A stretch of 64,000 nucleotides of DNA from JBOGIG01 sp050742455. Lineage in GTDB: Bacteria; Actinomycetota; Acidimicrobiia; Acidimicrobiales; JBOGIG01. The first letter of the stretch is position 1, and the number at the start of each line of letters is the position of its first letter. The translations under genes were made by a program, and so were the position numbers. The DNA is taken from assembly GCA_050742455.1 (NCBI GenBank), contig JBOGIG010000029.1:1-64000 (forward strand), given 5' to 3'. The notes beneath the pieces were generated by a model, which had not been told where the DNA came from, did no database searches, and saw nothing but the letters and a program-made list of their open reading frames with translations. This document shows, in pieces, positions 48,694-58,142 of this stretch.

Positions 48694-50025
48694 TCACGGT
48701 CCTGTCGTCGTTGCGCCGGCCGTGGCTGCCTCCCAGGCTATGTCACTTCGGTAGTGGCATCCGGGCCAGGAGATCAGCCCGACGGCCTGATAGGCCCGAT
48801 TCCTGGCTTCGGTCAGGTCGGCCCCCACGGCAGTGACATCCAGGACCCGGCCACCGTTGGTGACCAGCCGGCCTTCCTCGTCCCGAGAGGTACCGGCATG
48901 AAACACTGTCACGCCCTCAATGGCCTCGGCATTCGCCAACCCACAGATGACGTCGCCGAGCCGAGGCGACTCGGGATAGCCGGCGGCGGCCAGCACCACC
49001 GTCACCGCCGACTGAGGGCCGAACTTTACCGCCGAGGTCAGTGACCCGTCGGCTGCTTCGGCCAGCAGTTGGGCCAGGTCGCTTCGTATCCGAGGTAGGA
49101 CGACCTGGGCCTCGGGATCGCCGAAGCGCACGTTGAACTCGACGACCTTGGGACCGTCCTCGGTAAGCATGATTCCGGCGTAGAGGACGCCCCGGTAGTC
49201 GATACCGTGGCGGATGAGCCCGGCCAACATCGGCTCGACGGCCCGATCCATGACCTGATCCACCACATCGGGGCCGGCTCCCGGTACAGGTGAGTACGCT
49301 CCCATCCCCCCGGTATTGGGGCCCGTCCCGCCGTCTCCCACTCGCTTGAAGTCCTGAGCCGGGGCCAGGGCCACGGCGTTGTGACCATCGCACACAGCGA
49401 GCACCGAAACTTCGGGGCCGGTCAGGGCCTGCTCGATGACCACCCGATGTCCGGCTCGTCCGAAACTCAACCCTGCCAGCTTGGCTTGGGTATCAGCCAG
49501 GGCCTCGGTCAGCGAATCGGTTACCAGCACCCCTTTGCCCGCGGCCAGCCCGTCGGTCTTGATGACGTAGGGGCCGGGCTGGGAACGGAGGTGGTCCCGG
49601 GCCGGGGCGAAGGAGTCGAATTCAGCGTAGGCCGCGGTGGGCACTCCCGACTCGGCCAGCATGGCCTTCATCCAGGCCTTGGAGCCCTCCAGGCGGGCGC
49701 CGTCGGCTCCGGGTCCGAACACCCGCTTTCCCCGGGCCCGCAGACGGTCGGCCAACCCATCGACCAGTGGAACCTCGGGCCCGATGACAAACAGATCAGC
49801 GTCGATCTCCTCGGCCGGGGCCGCGGTGGTGCTCACATCCGAGGCAACCGAAAGCTCGGACCCTTCGCCAGAGTCTGGCAACATCGCCCCACTTCGGGAG
49901 ATGGAGCTCGCGGTCGGCTGATCCATGCCGGGATTACCTGGAGTTACCATTACCTGGGCACTGCGGGACAGGACCGCTGCCAGGGCATGCTCACGACCAC
50001 CCGACCCGACCAGACAAATCCTCAC
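48694..50025 (-). CDS. purD: Phosphoribosylamine-glycine ligase
   Basis: A 443-residue ATP-grasp enzyme making GAR. MRICLVGSGGREHALAAVLS is the typical start, with VIGPEVPLVDGLADRLRARG, VIKTDGLAAGKGVLV (ATP-grasp loop), EVSVLAVCDGHNAVALAPAQ, NTGGMGAYSPVPG and EFNVRFGDPEAQVVLPRI. A short Ser/Ala insert lies near residues 40-70. Its start ATG overlaps the purA stop by 4 bp. Confidence 0.95.
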   Translation of the reverse strand: MRICLVGSGGREHALAAVLSRSAQVMVTPGNPGMDQPTASSISRSGAMLPDSGEGSELSVASDVSTTAAPAEEIDADLFVIGPEVPLVDGLADRLRARGKRVFGPGADGARLEGSKAWMKAMLAESGVPTAAYAEFDSFAPARDHLRSQPGPYVIKTDGLAAGKGVLVTDSLTEALADTQAKLAGLSFGRAGHRVVIEQALTGPEVSVLAVCDGHNAVALAPAQDFKRVGDGGTGPNTGGMGAYSPVPGAGPDVVDQVMDRAVEPMLAGLIRHGIDYRGVLYAGIMLTEDGPKVVEFNVRFGDPEAQVVLPRIRSDLAQLLAEAADGSLTSAVKFGPQSAVTVVLAAAGYPESPRLGDVICGLANAEAIEGVTVFHAGTSRDEEGRLVTNGGRVLDVTAVGADLTEARNRAYQAVGLISWPGCHYRSDIAWEAATAGATTTGP

Positions 50026-51302
50026 GCGGCGAAATGTACGAACTGCTCGCGACCCGGCCCTACCCCGATGAGTGACACCGGTATCCCGGCCTGCTCAGAC
50101 AGAAAGGCCACGTAGTCCCGGGCGGCAGGAGGAAGGTCCGTGCCCATGGTGGCGCCCGACAGGTCGGTCTTCCATCCTGGAAGCTCCTCGTAGACAGGGG
50201 TCACGTTGTGCAGCACCGACTGGTGGTAAGGGAAGCTGGCATAGCGCTGGCCGTCGGCCTCGTAGGCCACACACACCTTGAGTGTGTCGAAGCTGTCCAG
50301 CACGTCGAGCTTGGTCAGCGCGATCTCGGATAGCGAGTTGAGCCGTACGGCGTGTCGCATCATGACGGCGTCAAACCACCCGGTACGCCGACGTCTCCCT
50401 GTGTTGGTCCCGAACTCGTGGCCCCGCTCCACCAGCTGCGCACCGTGGTCGTCGTTGAGTTCAGTGGGGAACGGACCCGAGCCCACCCTGGTGACGTAGG
50501 CCTTGGCAATCCCAATGACCCGGTCGATGTGTCTGGGGCCGATTCCCGCACCGGTACAGGCCCCTCCGGCTACCGGATTGGACGATGTCACGAAGGGATA
50601 TGTTCCGTGATCCAGATCCAAGAATGTGGCCTGGGCCCCCTCCAGAAGCACATTGGCGCCGGCCTCGAGCGCCTCGTGAACCAGACCCACGCTGTCCCCG
50701 ATCATCGGTGCTACCCGAGGGGCATACTCGTCCAGATACCGGTTACATATCTCGTCACACGAAAGCGCCAACCGGTTGAAGACCTTGGCCAGGATGGCGT
50801 TCTTCTCCTTAAGCACCACGTCCAGCTTGGCTCGGAAGATCTTGGGATCGGTCAAGTCCTGAACCCTCAGACCCAGCCGCGAAGCCTTGTCGGCGTATGC
50901 CGGGCCGATGCCCCGCTTTGTCGTACCCAATTTGTTGTTGCCCAGGCGCCGTTCGGTCAAGGCATCGATCTCATGGTGGTAGGGCATTATGAGGTGGGCG
51001 TTACCCGAGACTACCAACCTGGTCACGTCCACCCCCTTGGCCGTTAGGGTGTCGATCTCGGCCAAGAGCACGGCGGGATCAACCACGACGCCGTTGCCGA
51101 TGACTGGGGTGATGTGGGGATACAGCACACCACTGGGAATGAGCTGAAGGGCAAAGGTAACCCCATCCACCACGATGGTGTGACCGGCATTGTGGCCTCC
51201 CTGGTATCGCACGACCAGGTTCATCTCCTTGGCCACGAGGTCGGTGAGCTTGCCCTTTCCCTCATCACCCCATTGGGTTCCGACCACTACGGTGGCGGGC
51301 AC
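50022..51302 (-). CDS. purA: Adenylosuccinate synthetase
   Basis: A 426-residue GTP-dependent enzyme that starts the AMP branch. VVVGTQWGDEGKGKLTDLVA (P-loop-like), VRYQGGHNAGHTIVVDG, GTTKRGIGPAYADKASRLGL, EGAQATFLDLDHGTYPFVTS and TGRRRRTGWFDAVMMRHAVR (GTP/IMP site) are all in place. It is the first gene of the minus-strand purine run. A 138-bp intergenic region separates it from clpB, so it likely has its own promoter. Confidence 0.96.
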   Translation of the reverse strand: MPATVVVGTQWGDEGKGKLTDLVAKEMNLVVRYQGGHNAGHTIVVDGVTFALQLIPSGVLYPHITPVIGNGVVVDPAVLLAEIDTLTAKGVDVTRLVVSGNAHLIMPYHHEIDALTERRLGNNKLGTTKRGIGPAYADKASRLGLRVQDLTDPKIFRAKLDVVLKEKNAILAKVFNRLALSCDEICNRYLDEYAPRVAPMIGDSVGLVHEALEAGANVLLEGAQATFLDLDHGTYPFVTSSNPVAGGACTGAGIGPRHIDRVIGIAKAYVTRVGSGPFPTELNDDHGAQLVERGHEFGTNTGRRRRTGWFDAVMMRHAVRLNSLSEIALTKLDVLDSFDTLKVCVAYEADGQRYASFPYHQSVLHNVTPVYEELPGWKTDLSGATMGTDLPPAARDYVAFLSEQAGIPVSLIGVGPGREQFVHFAA

Positions 51303-51440
51303 GCACGTCCTCCACTTGCCATTAGACGGTCCGCACAGACTACCCGACCCGGATTGCCCCCGGGACCAGGAATTGGGGGCTCGATCCTGGTCGATCCGAT
51401 AGATCGGACTCGATCCCGCATCAGGAGTCCGATCCCGTCG
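51303..51440. other. Intergenic region between clpB and purA with TCGATCC-type motifs
   Basis: This gap holds five related motifs (CTCGATCC, GTCGATCC, CTCGATCC, GTCCGATCC, GTCGATCC) between 51380 and 51460 and a hairpin TCCGAT-AG-ATCGGA (51395-51408). It should contain the end of the chaperone transcript and the purA promoter. I see no T-rich terminator tail. Confidence 0.4.
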
Positions 51441-53963
51441 TCAGGGGTCGATCCGGACGTCCAGGGTCAATCCCGAGGTCCCCGAGTCCACGATGATCGT
51501 GTCGCCGTCGCTGAACCGACCCTCCAGCAGGGCGAGGGCCAGCTTGTCGGACAGCTCTCGCTGCATCACCCGACGAAGGGGTCGAGCCCCATAGTCGGGG
51601 TCATAACCCAGCTCCGCCAGGCGGTCCACTGCGGCGTCGGTGACCTCCAGGACCAGGCGCCGGGGTGCCAGCCGATCCTTCAGCCGCCCCAACTGGATCT
51701 CCACGATGCGCCTGATGTCTTCCCGGGTAAGCGCGGTGAACCTGATGATCTCATCGATGCGATTTATGAACTCGGGTTTGAAGAACCCTGCCGGGTCGCC
51801 CGAAAGATTCGACGTCATTATCAGCACAGCGTTGGTGAAGTCCACCGTCCGTCCCTGCCCATCGGTCAGTCGACCGTCGTCGAGGACCTGGAGCAGGATG
51901 TCGAATACATCGGGGTGGGCCTTTTCCACTTCGTCCAGGAGCACCACGCTGTAGGGGCGCCGCCTCACCGCTTCGGTCAGCTGGCCTCCTTCGTCATAGC
52001 CAACGTAACCAGGGGGCGCCCCCACCAAGCGGGCCACCGAATGACGCTCGGAGTATTCGCCCATATCGATGCGGACCATGGCCCGTTCGTCGTCGAACAG
52101 GAAGAAGGCCAGGGCCCGAGCCAGCTCCGTCTTGCCGACCCCGGTCGGACCGAGAAACAGAAAGGACCCGATGGGCCGGTTGGGGTCGGATAGGCCCGAG
52201 CGGCTCCGGCGGATGGCATTGGCCACCGCGCTCACTGCCGGAGCCTGGCCCACCACCCGGGCCCCCAGCACTTCCTCTGCCCTGATGAGCTTGTCCACCT
52301 CACCTTCCATGAGCCGCGCTACCGGCACGCCGGTCCACCTGCTGACCACGTCGGCCACGTCCTCGGCGTCCACCTCCTCCTTGAGCATCTTCTGATCGGC
52401 CTGCAGGCCGGCCAGCTCTGCGGTGGCCAACGTGATTTGTTCCTCGATTGAGGGGACCTGGCCATAGCGGATCTCTGATGCCCGAGCCAGGTCACCGTCC
52501 CGCTCGTGGCGCTCAGCCAGACCGCGGGCCGCCTCCAACTCCTCCCTCAGAGAGCGTATGGACGAGATGGCGCCAGACTCGGCATTCCACTGAGCGGTCA
52601 GTGCGCCCGATTCCTCCCTCAGGTTGGCCTGCTCCTCATCGAGGCGGCCCAACCGTTCGACCGATGCCGCATCGGTCTCCTTGGCCAGCGCCACCCGTTC
52701 GATTTCCAGCTGGCGGATGCGGCGGTCAACAACGTCGAGCTCGGTCGGAACGGAGTCGATCTCGATGCGCAGCCGACTGCCCGCCTCGTCGATGAGGTCG
52801 ATGGCCTTGTCGGGCAGGTTGCGACCTGTCACGTAGCGATCAGAAAGTACTGCGGCGGCCACCAGGGCGGCGTCCTGAATCCGGACGCCGTGGTGTACTT
52901 CGTAGCGCTCGGCCAGGCCCCGCAGGATGGCGACTGTGTCGGTCACACTCGGTTGCCCGACGAACACCTGCTGGAAGCGTCTCTCCAGTGCGGCATCGGT
53001 TTCGATGCGCTTGCGGTACTCATCGAGAGTGGTGGCCCCGACCATGCGCAACTCACCGCGGGCCAGCATGGGTTTGAGCAGGTTGGCGGCGTCCATCGAC
53101 CCTTCGGCCGCACCAGTCCCCACGATGGTATGCAACTCGTCGATGAAGGTGATGACCTGCCCAGCGGCATCGGCGATCTCCTTGAGGACGGCCTTGAATC
53201 GCTCCTCGAACTCTCCCCGGTACTTGGCCCCGGCCACCATCCCGGCTAGGTCCAGAGCCACCACCTTCTTGTCCCGCAGCCCGACGGGGACGTCACCCTG
53301 CACGATCCGATTGGCCAGACCCTCGACTATGGCGGTCTTACCCACGCCTGGCTCGCCGATCAGAACCGGATTGTTCTTGGTCCGGCGGGACAGCACCTGG
53401 ATGACACGGCGGATCTCTTCGTCCCGCCCAATAACCGGATCCAACCTCCCCTGGCGGGCGTCCTCGGTCAGGTCTCGGCCGTAGCGTTCCAGAGCTCGGT
53501 AGGTGCCCTCGGGATCCTCGGAGGTGACCCGCTGGCTGCCCCTGATCTCTTTGAGTGCGGCCAATATTTCATCGCTACGCGCTCCGATGAGGTCGGCCAA
53601 TGCCAGGAGCACGTGCTCAACCGACAAGTACTGGTCACCCATGTCGCCACGAAATCCGTCCGCCCGATCCAACGCGTCTGACAGGTCGCCGGACAGGGTC
53701 GGCCTGGGTGGGTATGAGGAAGACCGGGCGGTATGCACCTGGGGAAGCCGGCCCAGTTTGGCTTCCAGCTCCCGACGCAAGTCGGGCACCGACCGGCCCA
53801 GGCGAGCCACCAGGGGCACGGCCAAGCCGTCGGGCTGGTTGAGCAAGGCCAGGACAATGTGCTCGGGCACCACCTCGGGGTTGGAGAAGGCGAGGGCCCG
53901 CTCTGACGCATCGGCCAGGGCCTGCCTGGTCTTGACCGTCCACCTGTTGGGGTCGAGGGCCAC
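51441..53963 (-). CDS. clpB: Disaggregase chaperone ClpB
   Basis: An 840-residue double AAA+ chaperone that, with DnaK, dissolves protein aggregates. The N-terminal repeat domain lies at about 5-145. NBD1 has Walker A GEPGVGKTAIVEGLANRIVQ and Walker B VITFIDELHTIVG. The coiled-coil M-domain spans roughly 400-520 (IRQLEIERVALAKETDAASV). NBD2 has LGPTGVGKTELARALAFFLF and SVVLLDEVEKAHPDVFDILL. It is slightly shorter than usual (850-870), with reduced N-domain and C-terminal tail. It starts 2 bp after the hspR stop and is the last gene of the heat-shock operon. Confidence 0.96.
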   Translation of the reverse strand: MALDPNRWTVKTRQALADASERALAFSNPEVVPEHIVLALLNQPDGLAVPLVARLGRSVPDLRRELEAKLGRLPQVHTARSSSYPPRPTLSGDLSDALDRADGFRGDMGDQYLSVEHVLLALADLIGARSDEILAALKEIRGSQRVTSEDPEGTYRALERYGRDLTEDARQGRLDPVIGRDEEIRRVIQVLSRRTKNNPVLIGEPGVGKTAIVEGLANRIVQGDVPVGLRDKKVVALDLAGMVAGAKYRGEFEERFKAVLKEIADAAGQVITFIDELHTIVGTGAAEGSMDAANLLKPMLARGELRMVGATTLDEYRKRIETDAALERRFQQVFVGQPSVTDTVAILRGLAERYEVHHGVRIQDAALVAAAVLSDRYVTGRNLPDKAIDLIDEAGSRLRIEIDSVPTELDVVDRRIRQLEIERVALAKETDAASVERLGRLDEEQANLREESGALTAQWNAESGAISSIRSLREELEAARGLAERHERDGDLARASEIRYGQVPSIEEQITLATAELAGLQADQKMLKEEVDAEDVADVVSRWTGVPVARLMEGEVDKLIRAEEVLGARVVGQAPAVSAVANAIRRSRSGLSDPNRPIGSFLFLGPTGVGKTELARALAFFLFDDERAMVRIDMGEYSERHSVARLVGAPPGYVGYDEGGQLTEAVRRRPYSVVLLDEVEKAHPDVFDILLQVLDDGRLTDGQGRTVDFTNAVLIMTSNLSGDPAGFFKPEFINRIDEIIRFTALTREDIRRIVEIQLGRLKDRLAPRRLVLEVTDAAVDRLAELGYDPDYGARPLRRVMQRELSDKLALALLEGRFSDGDTIIVDSGTSGLTLDVRIDP

Positions 53964-53964
53964 G

Positions 53965-54381
53965 TCAGTGCCAAGGCCTCGGGAGCGACGAGCCCACGAA
54001 CACCGCTGGGGCCTGACTCAGAGGCACGAGATCGCGCCGGTATTGGCGGTGGGTACGAGCCACCGCCTCAGCCCCGGCCCGGCGAAGCTCGATGACCTCG
54101 AGCTGGAGGCGGGCCACCTCGGCCTCCAGGGCCAGGACCCTTTTGACGCCTTCCAGGTTGAGTCCGGCGTTGGTCAGGTCCAGGATGCGCCTGAGCTGGG
54201 CGATGTCGGCCTGGGAATAGCGCCTGCTCCCCCCTCCCGTCCGGGCCGGGTCCAACAGTCCCCGGCGCTCGTAGATGCGCAGGGTCTGAGGGTGCAGCCC
54301 GGCCAGTTCGGCCGCCACCGATATGACAAACACCCCGGCAGTGTCAGGCATAGAGACAAATCCGTCCTCAAACATCATCAC
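53965..54381 (-). CDS. hspR: Heat-shock repressor HspR (MerR family)
   Basis: A 138-residue MerR-type repressor. The DNA-binding part is VISVAAELAGLHPQTLRIYE followed by RRGLLDPARTGGGSRRYSQA, then a coiled-coil region (EGVKRVLALEAEVARLQLEV). In actinobacteria HspR binds HAIR sites with DnaK as co-repressor, forming a feedback loop. Such a site is visible upstream of dnaK (58078-58098). The gene overlaps dnaJ by ATGA and ends 2 bp from clpB, so it autoregulates the operon. Confidence 0.93.
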   Translation of the reverse strand: MMMFEDGFVSMPDTAGVFVISVAAELAGLHPQTLRIYERRGLLDPARTGGGSRRYSQADIAQLRRILDLTNAGLNLEGVKRVLALEAEVARLQLEVIELRRAGAEAVARTHRQYRRDLVPLSQAPAVFVGSSLPRPWH

Positions 54382-55490
54382 GCTCCTAGGTATTCGCGGG
54401 GAGAGGGGCCCGACACCTTGTCCAGGGCCTGGATGGCCCGGCGCTGCTCCTCGGTCAATTCGCTCGGTACGATGACCTCCACCGTTACGAGGAGGTCCCC
54501 CGCTCCTCCGGATCGGGGTGCGCCCCGACCGGCGACCCGGAAGGTTCGCCCCGATCGAGTGCCGGCCGGGACCTTGAGCGTTACCGGCGCGTCCATGGTG
54601 GGCACGGTGACAGATGCACCGAGAGCGGCCTCGGGAAACGTCACCGGCACGGTGATTGTCAGGTTCGATCCCCGACGGCCAAACACGTCATGGGGACCGA
54701 CCCGAACGGTGACGAACAGGTGACCCGGGGGGCCACCATTACGGCCTACGGCGCCACGGGACTTGATCCTGATTCGTTGGCCGTCCTCCACTCCCGGCGG
54801 TATGCGAACCTTGACTTTGCGAGCCCGATGCTCGATACCCCGGCCACCACAGGTGGCACAGGGACGCTCGATGATCGATCCTCGCCCGGCACAAGTGGCA
54901 CAGGGCTGAGAAAAGGAGAAGACGCCCTGGTTTTCCTCGACCAGTCCCCTTCCCCGGCAGGTGGGACAGGTACTGGGAGAGCTTCCCGGCGCCGCTCCCG
55001 TCCCGTTACATGTAGAGCAGGCCGCATCGCTGGTCAGGTTCACCGCCGTTGTCACCCCTCCGATGGCATCGGCAAACGATAGGTAGAGCTCGGCCTCGAG
55101 ATCTTCACCCCGCTGAGGAGCACCCGCCCCCGGACCGCGACCGGCGCCGCCCCGGTTCCGGCCGAAGAGGCCCCCGAGAAGATCGCCCAGATCGCTTACC
55201 TGGAAATTGAACCCGCCGGCGCCGCCCGAACCTCCTGGACCAAACCCGCCCATCCCCACCGGGCCCATCCTTCGGACTTCGTCGTACTCTTTTCGCTTGT
55301 CGGCGTCCCCCAGCACGTCATAGGCGGACGAGATGTCCTTGAAACGGTCCTCAGCGCCAGGGTTGGCATCGGGGTGGAACTTCTTGGCCAGCTTGCGGTA
55401 TGCGCTGGTTATCTCCCGGGGCGTAGCCGAGTCCGACACACCCAGGGTTTTGTAATAATCCTTCTCGAACCACTCCCGTTGCGGGCTCAC
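54378..55490 (-). CDS. dnaJ: Co-chaperone DnaJ
   Basis: A 370-residue type I J-protein. J-domain: DYYKTLGVSDSATPREITSA with KKFHPDANPGAEDRFKDISS (H-P-D). A Gly-rich stretch follows (about 75-125), then four zinc motifs (CSTCNGTG, CPTCRGRG, CATCAGRG, CATCGGRG) and the C-terminal substrate domain. It stimulates DnaK ATPase. A 74-bp gap with two 21-bp repeat units separates it from grpE; its end is coupled to hspR. Confidence 0.96.
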   Translation of the reverse strand: MSPQREWFEKDYYKTLGVSDSATPREITSAYRKLAKKFHPDANPGAEDRFKDISSAYDVLGDADKRKEYDEVRRMGPVGMGGFGPGGSGGAGGFNFQVSDLGDLLGGLFGRNRGGAGRGPGAGAPQRGEDLEAELYLSFADAIGGVTTAVNLTSDAACSTCNGTGAAPGSSPSTCPTCRGRGLVEENQGVFSFSQPCATCAGRGSIIERPCATCGGRGIEHRARKVKVRIPPGVEDGQRIRIKSRGAVGRNGGPPGHLFVTVRVGPHDVFGRRGSNLTITVPVTFPEAALGASVTVPTMDAPVTLKVPAGTRSGRTFRVAGRGAPRSGGAGDLLVTVEVIVPSELTEEQRRAIQALDKVSGPSPREYLGA

Positions 55491-55518
55491 TCTGGCTTCG
55501 CCGTCCTGTCAGTCGTTG

Positions 55519-55560
55519 CTCTCCGTTGCTTGCCGGATACTCTCCGTTGCACTCCGGATC
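55519..55560. repeat. 2 x 21-bp imperfect tandem repeat between grpE and dnaJ
   Basis: CTCTCCGTTGC occurs at 55519-55529 and 55540-55550, each followed by a CCGGAT block, giving two 21-bp units. It fills most of the grpE-dnaJ gap, the only sizeable gap of the heat-shock operon. Confidence 0.75.
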
Positions 55561-55564
55561 TCGT

Positions 55565-56185
55565 CTATCCCCGCACCTTGACCATGGCGGGGCGAACTAC
55601 CCGACCCTGAAACCGATAACCGGCTCTGAGCACCTCGGACACCAGCGGTCCCTCCTCGCCGTCCTCGTGCATTACGGCATCGTGCTCATTGGGATCGAAC
55701 GGACTGCCAACCTCGGGGTCAATGCGCTCCAGGCCTTCCTTGGACAAAACATCATCCAGAGCCGTGGCCACCTGGGTGACGCCGGCCGAATCGGTGCCGT
55801 GGGCCTGAGCCATGTCCGCTGTGTCGAGCACGGCCAGCAACTTGACCACGAGGGCCTCATTGGCCCTGGCTCCGTATTCTCCCTGCTGACGAGACACCCG
55901 CTTCTTGAAGTTCTCGAATTCGGCCTGAAGGCGACGCAACGAGTCCAGGTATTCGTCGCGCTGTCGGGCCGTGGCCGTAAGGTCCGCTGTCCCTGTGACG
56001 TCCCCTTCCTCCGGGCAAACATCACCGTCGTCGAGGTCTGGCTGGTCAAGCGACGAGGTCGGAACGTCTTTTCCATCCTGATCGTCGTCAGTCTCAAGCC
56101 CGACCTCGACCTCGACATCGAGTTCGTGTTCGCCCGACACCGCGTCCGAACGGGCCTTCCCAGTCGCAGGGCGCGGCCCACTCAT
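55565..56185 (-). CDS. grpE: Nucleotide exchange factor GrpE
   Basis: A 206-residue GrpE that releases ADP from DnaK. The N-terminal 70 residues are acidic and disordered. The long coiled coil follows (RQRDEYLDSLRRLQAEFENF, KKRVSRQQGEYGARANEALV), then the beta domain: VLDTADMAQAHG, GLERIDPEVGSPFDPNEHDA and VSEVLRAGYRFQGRVVRPAM. Its ATG overlaps the dnaK stop by 4 bp. Confidence 0.95.
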   Translation of the reverse strand: MSGPRPATGKARSDAVSGEHELDVEVEVGLETDDDQDGKDVPTSSLDQPDLDDGDVCPEEGDVTGTADLTATARQRDEYLDSLRRLQAEFENFKKRVSRQQGEYGARANEALVVKLLAVLDTADMAQAHGTDSAGVTQVATALDDVLSKEGLERIDPEVGSPFDPNEHDAVMHEDGEEGPLVSEVLRAGYRFQGRVVRPAMVKVRG

Positions 56186-58026
56186 TTCTTGGGCTCGTCG
56201 ACGATCTCGGCATCGACCACTTCTTCGTCGTTGGGCGCGGTGCCGGGCTGATCCGAAGCTGCACCGGCACCGGCCTGGGAGCTGGATGTCGACGCCGCGT
56301 CGTAGAGCTTCTGGGCCAGGCCGTGACTGGCGGTGACCAGGGCCTCGGTCTTGGCCTTTATCGACTCCAGGTCGGTTCCGCTCAAAGCTTCCTTCAGCTC
56401 GGACAGAGCCGCATTGACGCTGTCGGTGTCCTCGGCGGGGATCTTCTCGCCCTGCTCGGCCACCAGCTTCTCGGTCTGATACACCAGCGTGTCGGCGTTG
56501 TTACGCACCTCGGCCTCCTCGCGCCTGGCCTTGTCATCGGCGGCGTGGGCCTCGGCATCGCGCACCATACGTTCGATATCCTCCTTGGCCAGAGAGGACT
56601 GACCGGTAATGGTCATGGACTGCTCTTTGTTGGTGGCCCGATCCTTGGCCGACACGTGCACGATCCCGTTGGCGTCGATGTCGAAGGTGACCTCGATCTG
56701 GGGCACCCCCCGGGGGGCGGGAGGAAGGTCCACCAGTTGGAACTTACCCAGCGTCTTGTTGTAGCCCGCCATCTCCCGTTCGCCCTGGAGCACGTGGATC
56801 TCCACCGACGGTTGGCTGTCGTCGGCCGTGGTGAACACCTCGGTGCGCCGGGTGGGGATGGTGGTATTGCGCTCGATCAACTTGGTCATCACCCCTCCCT
56901 TGGTCTCGATGCCCAGGCTGAGCGGGGTGACGTCGAGCAACAAGACGTCCTTGACGTCGCCCTTCAGAACGCCGGCCATGATTGCCGCACCTACAGCCAC
57001 CACCTCGTCGGGATTGACCCCCTTGTGGGGCTCCTTGCCCGTCAGATCATGAACCAGCTCCTGGACCGAGGGCATCCGGGTCGAGCCCCCGACCATGATG
57101 ATGTGGTCGATCTGATCGGTGCTCAAGCCGGCGTCCTTGATGGCTTGCTCGAAGGGACCCTTGCACGCCTCGACCAGATCGGCCGTGAGCTCGGTGAATT
57201 TTGCTCGGGTCAGCTTGAGATCGAGATGCTTGGGGCCGTCCGATGTGGCGGTGATGAAGGGCAGATTGACTTGGGTGTCCTGGACGCTGGACAGTTCCAC
57301 CTTGGCCTTCTCGGCGGCTTCCTTGAGGCGCTGCAAAGCCATCTTGTCGTTGGACAGGTCCACCCCTTCGGTGTCCTTGAACGTCTTGACCAACCAGTCG
57401 ATGATCCTCTGGTCCCAGTCGTCACCCCCCAGGTGCGTGTTGCCCGCGGTCGACTTGACTTCGAACACCCCGTCGGCGATATCCAACACCGAGACGTCGA
57501 AGGTCCCGCCCCCCAGGTCGAAAACGAGCACAGTCTGCTCGGCCCCTTCCTTGTCCAGGCCGTAGGCCAAGGCAGCGGCCGTCGGTTCGTTGATGATGCG
57601 CAGCACCTCCAGGCCGGCGATCTTGCCCGCCTCGCTCGTGGCCGTGCGCTGGGCATCATCAAAATACGCCGGGACCGTCACGACGGCCTGGGTCACAGTG
57701 TCCCCCAGGAAGGCCTCGGCATCCCTCTTGAGCTTGCCCAGGATCCGGGCCGAGATCTCCTGGGAGTTGTAGTCCTTGCCCTCGATGTCGACCTTCCAGG
57801 TCGTTCCCATGTGGCGCTTGACCGAACGAATGGTCCGGTCGGGGTTGGTGATGGCCTGGCGCTTGGCCACTTCGCCCACCAGGACCTCTCCGGTCTTGGA
57901 AAATCCCACAATGGAAGGCGTAGTACGCCCCCCCTCGGCGTTGGGAACCACGGCGGGCTCGCCCGCCTCCAGAACGCTGACCACCGAGTTTGTCGTGCCT
58001 AGGTCGATACCGACGGCCCTGGACAT
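56182..58026 (-). CDS. dnaK: Hsp70 chaperone DnaK
   Basis: A 614-residue Hsp70. ATPase domain: AVGIDLGTTNSVVSVLEAGE, VPAYFDDAQRTATSEAGKIA, IINEPTAAALAYGLDKEG, VFDLGGGTFDVSVLDIADGV and IIMVGGSTRMPSVQELV. Substrate domain: LLLDVTPLSLGIETKGGVMT and DIDANGIVHVSAKDRATNKE. A C-terminal lid follows (EAHAADDKARREEAEVRNNA) ending in an acidic tail. GGAGG lies at 58034-58038, 7 bases before the ATG. It is first in the dnaK-grpE-dnaJ-hspR-clpB operon. Confidence 0.97.
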   Translation of the reverse strand: MSRAVGIDLGTTNSVVSVLEAGEPAVVPNAEGGRTTPSIVGFSKTGEVLVGEVAKRQAITNPDRTIRSVKRHMGTTWKVDIEGKDYNSQEISARILGKLKRDAEAFLGDTVTQAVVTVPAYFDDAQRTATSEAGKIAGLEVLRIINEPTAAALAYGLDKEGAEQTVLVFDLGGGTFDVSVLDIADGVFEVKSTAGNTHLGGDDWDQRIIDWLVKTFKDTEGVDLSNDKMALQRLKEAAEKAKVELSSVQDTQVNLPFITATSDGPKHLDLKLTRAKFTELTADLVEACKGPFEQAIKDAGLSTDQIDHIIMVGGSTRMPSVQELVHDLTGKEPHKGVNPDEVVAVGAAIMAGVLKGDVKDVLLLDVTPLSLGIETKGGVMTKLIERNTTIPTRRTEVFTTADDSQPSVEIHVLQGEREMAGYNKTLGKFQLVDLPPAPRGVPQIEVTFDIDANGIVHVSAKDRATNKEQSMTITGQSSLAKEDIERMVRDAEAHAADDKARREEAEVRNNADTLVYQTEKLVAEQGEKIPAEDTDSVNAALSELKEALSGTDLESIKAKTEALVTASHGLAQKLYDAASTSSSQAGAGAASDQPGTAPNDEEVVDAEIVDEPKK

Positions 58027-58065
58027 AATCCTGCCTCCAAATAGCGCTAGATTGTTGTTGCGCTC

Positions 58066-58098
58066 ACTATAGCAGAACTTGAGTGTGCTTGCATCAAC
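58066..58098 (-). promoter_or_regulatory. dnaK promoter region with HAIR-like HspR site
   Basis: On the minus strand GTTGATG-CAAGCAC-ACTCAAG (58098-58078) matches the HAIR consensus CTTGAGT-N7-ACTCAAG, with the right half perfect and TTGA kept in the left half. A -10-like TATAGT (58071-58066) follows 6 bp on, with TTGATG 20 bp upstream as a loose -35. The overlap of site and promoter fits repression by the HspR encoded in the same operon. Confidence 0.7.
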
Positions 58099-58142
58099 TT
58101 GTCCACTACCCTGGCGACCTCCGTCGGATTACCCTGGCAAAC

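Noticed and set aside
51303..51440. Purine riboswitch upstream of purA
   Set aside because: The motifs are short TCGATCC repeats and a tiny hairpin; no riboswitch core could be folded by eye.
56323..58002. 559-residue plus-strand open frame opposite dnaK
   Set aside because: It is an exact antisense shadow of a highly conserved gene in GC-rich DNA; no domain, ribosome binding site or conserved motif is visible.
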